DNA of 43,352 nucleotides from IMG/VR virus record IMGVR_UViG_3300014839_000016, positions 1 to 43,352 of that record; one strand, given 5' to 3'. Made by a program: the position numbers and the translations under genes. Shown here one piece after another: positions 40,945 to 43,352 of this stretch. The notes beneath the pieces are model-generated. The model had not been told where the DNA came from. It searched no databases and saw only the letters and a program-made list of their open reading frames with translations. Source of the DNA: a virus. Positions within the stretch are counted from its first letter, which is position 1; every line of letters begins with the position of its first letter.

Positions 40945-41388
40945 AATACCTTCGCAAACGGTCGAATGGTATACACCGAAATACATTTTCGATGACCTGA
41001 AATTGGAATTTGATATGTTTGTTCACCGGGCGCAAAGGTAGTTCCCTGGGTACCCGCGAAACGCCATATTGTTTTACCAGAAGACGGTTTATCTGTTGCG
41101 TGGTTAGGCCGAGTTTGGATGAACCCGCCGTATGGCAAGGGGTTACTTCAGTGGACAGAAAGATTCTGCAAACATAACAACGGTGTTGCTTTGCTGCCTG
41201 CAAGAACGGATACCGAATGGTTTGACCGGTTACGATGTACTCAAATCTGCTTTCTTCGTTATCGAGTCCCGCATGTGGATATTACTTTGTCTTGCAGAGG
41301 TCAACCTTGTTGGGGCAGTATGCTTGTGTCTTGTGGATACGATCTACGGCCCTGTAACCTAGGGAGTGTGTATAATGCCATTCGGTAA
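40931..41388 (+). pseudogene. Dam-type DNA adenine methyltransferase, reading frame broken
   Basis: From ATG 40931 the first frame reads MPFGEIPSQTVEWYTP and stops at 41039-41041. The -1 frame then reads CSPGAKVVPW, then WMNPPYGKG (the NPPY catalytic motif), then VALLPARTDTEW, ending TAA at 41386-41388. Joined, the two parts look like a complete phage DNA N6-adenine methyltransferase; about two residues of the FDxDxxSP stretch are missing at the junction (41015-41022). It may be a broken gene, a recoded gene, or an assembly error. A 17-bp direct repeat flanks the whole unit. Confidence 0.7.
41370..41386 (+). repeat. 17-bp direct repeat, right copy
   Basis: Same GTATAATGCCATTCGGT as at 40926-40942, now containing the end of the Dam-like frame (YNAIR) and the ATG of the nuclease gene. 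Both genes therefore start MPFG. Confidence 0.85.
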
Positions 41389-41800
41389 ACACGGGTTCTA
41401 CCACAAGAAAGACGGCAGTGAAACTCTGGAAAAGGAATTCACGAAACCGCTGCGCGATTTGCTAACGCACTACCAAATTGAAACCGAAAAGATCAACGGC
41501 AATAGGTATCAATGCGGTCTGCCCGATCTGCTTTGCACGCGGCCCGACGGTAAGCAGATTTGGATTGAAATGAAGCGCGGGAGGTCAATGAAGTGGCATT
41601 ATCAGGCTCTAGCGGCGCTTGACGGGCGACAGAAGTATATCTGTGTGAGTTGGGCGAAGAAAGGGGTGACGGTGTGGGTTGTGTTGGGTTATGAAGACGG
41701 GACGTATGCGATTGTGAACCCCAGATTTGATAATCTGGAAGCGAAGATCGAACATATAACACTACTTAATGTAGCGGAGAGAATTATTCATGTGGATTGA
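41375..41800 (+). CDS. VRR-NUC/PD-(D/E)xK nuclease-like protein, 141 aa
   Basis: GLPDLLCTRPDG then IWIEMKRG carry the PD...(D/E)xK catalytic triad, Asp ~53, Glu ~67 and Lys ~69, as in VRR-NUC nucleases, which process branched or damaged DNA. Start ATG 41375 follows AGGGAG. ATG lies in the right direct repeat. It overlaps the HD gene by 11 bp. Confidence 0.8.
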   Translation: MPFGKHGFYHKKDGSETLEKEFTKPLRDLLTHYQIETEKINGNRYQCGLPDLLCTRPDGKQIWIEMKRGRSMKWHYQALAALDGRQKYICVSWAKKGVTVWVVLGYEDGTYAIVNPRFDNLEAKIEHITLLNVAERIIHVD

Positions 41801-42311
41801 ATTGAGTGACGGAAATCATCTGGATTATGAAGACCCTATTATTCGGCCCGAAAGTCTGCATAGTATCGCGACAGCCCTGGGGAATATATGTCGATTCACA
41901 GGGCATTGCAGTAAGTATTACTCTGTGGCGGAACATAGTGTGCATTGTGCACGACTGGCAAAGGGCGTTGGGCGAATGGGATTACTGATGCTGGTGCATG
42001 ATGCACATGAAGCATTTGTAGGCGACGTAAATACGCCGTTGAAAATGCTGATACCGCAATACATTGATATTGAGCGGAACGTGCAAAAGGCGTTGTTCGA
42101 TGCGCTGGAGATTGAATGGCCGACAAGAGAAGAATGGGAATTGATTAAGCTGGCGGACCGTACCATGCTGGCAACAGAAGCGAAATGGCTTATGCCGAGC
42201 GGCGGAGAAGGTTGGCAACTTCCAAGTCCGGCGGAAGTTATACTAGAGTGTTGGAGTCCGAAACGCGCTACTCGCGAGTGGGCGAGAGAGTATGCAAGTC
42301 TATGTAAATAA
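41790..42311 (+). CDS. HD-domain phosphohydrolase (YfbR-like), 173 aa
   Basis: YSVAEHSVHCARLA gives the first His, LVHDAHEAFVGDV gives the His-Asp pair and second metal ligands, and KLADRTMLATEAKW the distal Asp. This pattern is that of nucleotide-cleaving HD enzymes of the YfbR/5'-nucleotidase type. It might shift the host nucleotide pool for phage replication. ATG 41790 overlaps the nuclease end. Confidence 0.8.
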   Translation: MWIELSDGNHLDYEDPIIRPESLHSIATALGNICRFTGHCSKYYSVAEHSVHCARLAKGVGRMGLLMLVHDAHEAFVGDVNTPLKMLIPQYIDIERNVQKALFDALEIEWPTREEWELIKLADRTMLATEAKWLMPSGGEGWQLPSPAEVILECWSPKRATREWAREYASLCK

Positions 42312-42497
42312 ACCGATTGGCTGGGGTATTCTACGCCAGAATACGAAAAGAGATTCTGCCGAACCTTTTGCTGGCGACGGGAAAACGAGATTCATACCCC
42401 GCTGATTGAAATGTGGAGGGGTTTGTTTAGCGCAGTTTGGCTCACGGGGGTAGTGAGGGACTATCAAGCCGAGCGATTGTTTAGGCTGAAAAGATGA
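42312..42497 (+). other. Open frame in phase with the HD gene, no clear start
   Basis: The frame of the HD gene continues after its TAA for 62 codons to a TGA at 42495-42497 and reads like protein (STPEYEKRFCRTFCWRREN, VVRDYQAERLFRLKR). The only ATG is late, at 42411. Another small frame from ATG 42292 (37 residues) overlaps it. Possible decayed gene, stop readthrough, or start with a rare codon. Confidence 0.25.
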
Positions 42498-42517
42498 CGG
42501 CGCACAATGGCCGTCAT
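42494..42517 (+). terminator. Hairpin between early and late blocks
   Basis: ATGACGGC and GCCGTCAT are 8-bp perfect arms around an 8-nt loop. A second palindrome CAAGAAA-A-TTTCTTG follows at 42528-42542, with T-rich sequence after it. It probably ends the early transcript, or binds a regulator at the late promoter. Confidence 0.55.
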
Positions 42518-42582
42518 GCGCAGAACTCAAGAAAATTTCTTGTAATATTCTCTTTTATTTCCTAGTATTGATCATATATTTA

Positions 42583-42591
42583 TGTTATAAT
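42583..42591 (+). promoter_or_regulatory. Extended -10 promoter for the terminase/late block
   Basis: TGTTATAAT is an extended -10 (TGn TATAAT) in an AT-rich region (42543-42600), 15 nt before the lipoprotein gene. No good -35 is seen. It is similar to the extended -10 at 25589. The palindrome at 42528-42542 stands some 40 bp upstream and may be an operator. Confidence 0.6.
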
Positions 42592-42605
42592 ATAGAGGGA
42601 GTAGT

Positions 42606-42728
42606 ATGCGCAGATGGAAAATAATTTTATTGCTGTGTGCGTTGGCCGTGTTAATAGACGGATGTATTTCGCTTAACACTGTAAACGTATATGCAATGAG
42701 TATGCCGGAAGCGTTATTCTCGAAATGA
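42606..42728 (+). CDS. Small lipoprotein, 40 aa
   Basis: A signal peptide of basic start (RRWK), hydrophobic core ILLLCALAVLI and lipobox LIDGC with Cys at residue 20. The mature peptide is about 21 residues. RBS GAGGGAG. It is transcribed just before terminase and could act at the envelope, for example in superinfection exclusion. No family recognised. Confidence 0.6.
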   Translation: MRRWKIILLLCALAVLIDGCISLNTVNVYAMSMPEALFSK

Positions 42729-42754
42729 TAACGCATTATCATTAAGAGAACCTC

Positions 42755-43352
42755 ATGGGTAGATCAAATAAAGGAACAGAACGACCTAATAACGGGAAGA
42801 ATTTGACGTTTGAAGCGAGACTGCACGCGCAGCGGCGTTGTACCGCAATGTCAAAACAGACCGGCGAAAGGTGTATGCAATTCGCGCTTCCGGGCTTTTC
42901 TGTGTGCAAGAATCACGGCGCGAATTGGCCTAGTGTAAAGGAAGGGAGATATTCGGGCAGCATAAAGTCGAAAGAACTCAAAGAGTCATATCTCAAGTTT
43001 CTCAATGACCCGAATATCTGTGATTTTGGGGATGAACTCTCTTTGATGCGATGTTGCTTGCAGGCGGTTGTTCAAAAGTGCAAAGGTAGCTTTGAAAAAG
43101 CAAGTGGCGAAACACTTGGTCTTGTAATGCAACTCACAGACCAAGTTGCAAGAGCAACAGCGCAGCTAAACGCGATGGAAAAGCGTATGCGGGATTACGT
43201 TCATATCTCGCGGTTACGCGCGTTCCTGGCGATGGTGCTTGACGAATTAGCAAAGCACACAGATCAAGAGACGTTGGATAAAGTAGCGGCAGGATTCGAC
43301 GGGATACGTTTACCTATCACGGAGCAAGAACAGATTACCGTGGTGTTGCAGA
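42755..43352 (+). CDS. terS: Terminase small subunit, N-terminal part (continues at position 1)
   Basis: ATG 42755 opens a frame that runs to the window's last base and continues in phase at position 1 to the stop at 116. The N-terminal region has the Cys/His pattern RRCTAMSKQTGERCMQ and CKNHGA, seen in phage small terminases with an HGG-type zinc site. A helical middle follows, expected for the oligomerising core. It lies directly before the large subunit, the usual order. It recognises phage DNA for packaging. Confidence 0.75.
   Translation, partial: MGRSNKGTERPNNGKNLTFEARLHAQRRCTAMSKQTGERCMQFALPGFSVCKNHGANWPSVKEGRYSGSIKSKELKESYLKFLNDPNICDFGDELSLMRCCLQAVVQKCKGSFEKASGETLGLVMQLTDQVARATAQLNAMEKRMRDYVHISRLRAFLAMVLDELAKHTDQETLDKVAAGFDGIRLPITEQEQITVVLQ

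Noticed and set aside
41790-42311. HD enzyme as a DatZ-like marker of a 2-aminoadenine genome
   Set aside because: No PurZ-like adenylosuccinate synthetase was seen anywhere in the window, so a Z-genome is not supported.
1-43352. Search for integrase, repressor and attachment sites
   Set aside because: No recombinase or repressor family was recognised, and no tRNA-overlapping repeat was noted, so no claim of lysogeny is made.
1-43352. Search for a CRISPR array
   Set aside because: No series of regularly spaced short repeats was seen. The repeated linker motif in the head genes is at protein level and irregularly spaced.

Overview
The window reads as one complete, circularly closed genome of a tailed double-stranded DNA phage of 43,352 bp. 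The small terminase gene starts near the right end and continues in frame across the end of the window into position 1. No integrase, repressor, excisionase or partition gene was recognised, so a strictly lytic lifestyle is the simplest reading. A spanin-like pair with a lipobox and a second tiny lipoprotein point to a Gram-negative host. The head genes resemble the Mu/SPP1 lineage: Mu-type portal, MuF protein and Mu I-type protease. The tail genes (terminator-like, tube-like, frameshifted chaperone pair, 515-residue tape measure, no sheath) suggest a siphovirus.

Layout: 42755 to 25544 through the origin is a rightward structural and lysis block. It carries terminase, portal fusion, a repeat protein, MuF, protease/scaffold, decoration, major capsid, virion accessory proteins, a lysis cassette (15407-17645, spanin-like pair, two cysteine-peptidase-like proteins, holin-like protein), head-tail connectors, tail tube, chaperones, tape measure, and tail tip and fibre proteins. 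An extended -10 promoter near 25590 starts the rightward replication block (25623-42311). This holds a SNF2 helicase, a candidate ssDNA-binding protein, a tRNA-like gene, DNA methyltransferases, a primase fused to an AAA+ motor, a family A DNA polymerase, an ATP-dependent ligase, a VRR-NUC-type nuclease, an HD phosphohydrolase and many micro-proteins. A small leftward island (30902-31466) interrupts it, with two near-consensus sigma70 promoters of its own.

The most striking system is in the head. The portal (1449 aa) is fused to an HE-type putative peptidase, a Fic domain, an HELGH metallopeptidase-like domain and a zeta-toxin-like P-loop kinase. These are separated by a recurring motif of the form D-E-S-K-H-x-R-D-x-x-G-R-W/F. 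The same motif begins every module of the next large protein (6086-8455) and sits between the protease and scaffold parts of the Mu I-like protein. I infer it is either the maturation-protease cleavage site or a capsid-packaging tag, so that enzymatic cargo would be released inside the capsid and delivered with the DNA.

Other notable structures are a 37-bp perfect inverted repeat just before the primase gene (possible replication origin or mobile remnant), two separate hairpins sharing the arm ATACAGTACG, a frame-broken Dam-type methyltransferase bounded by a 17-bp direct repeat, and a candidate -1 frameshift in the tail chaperone gene.
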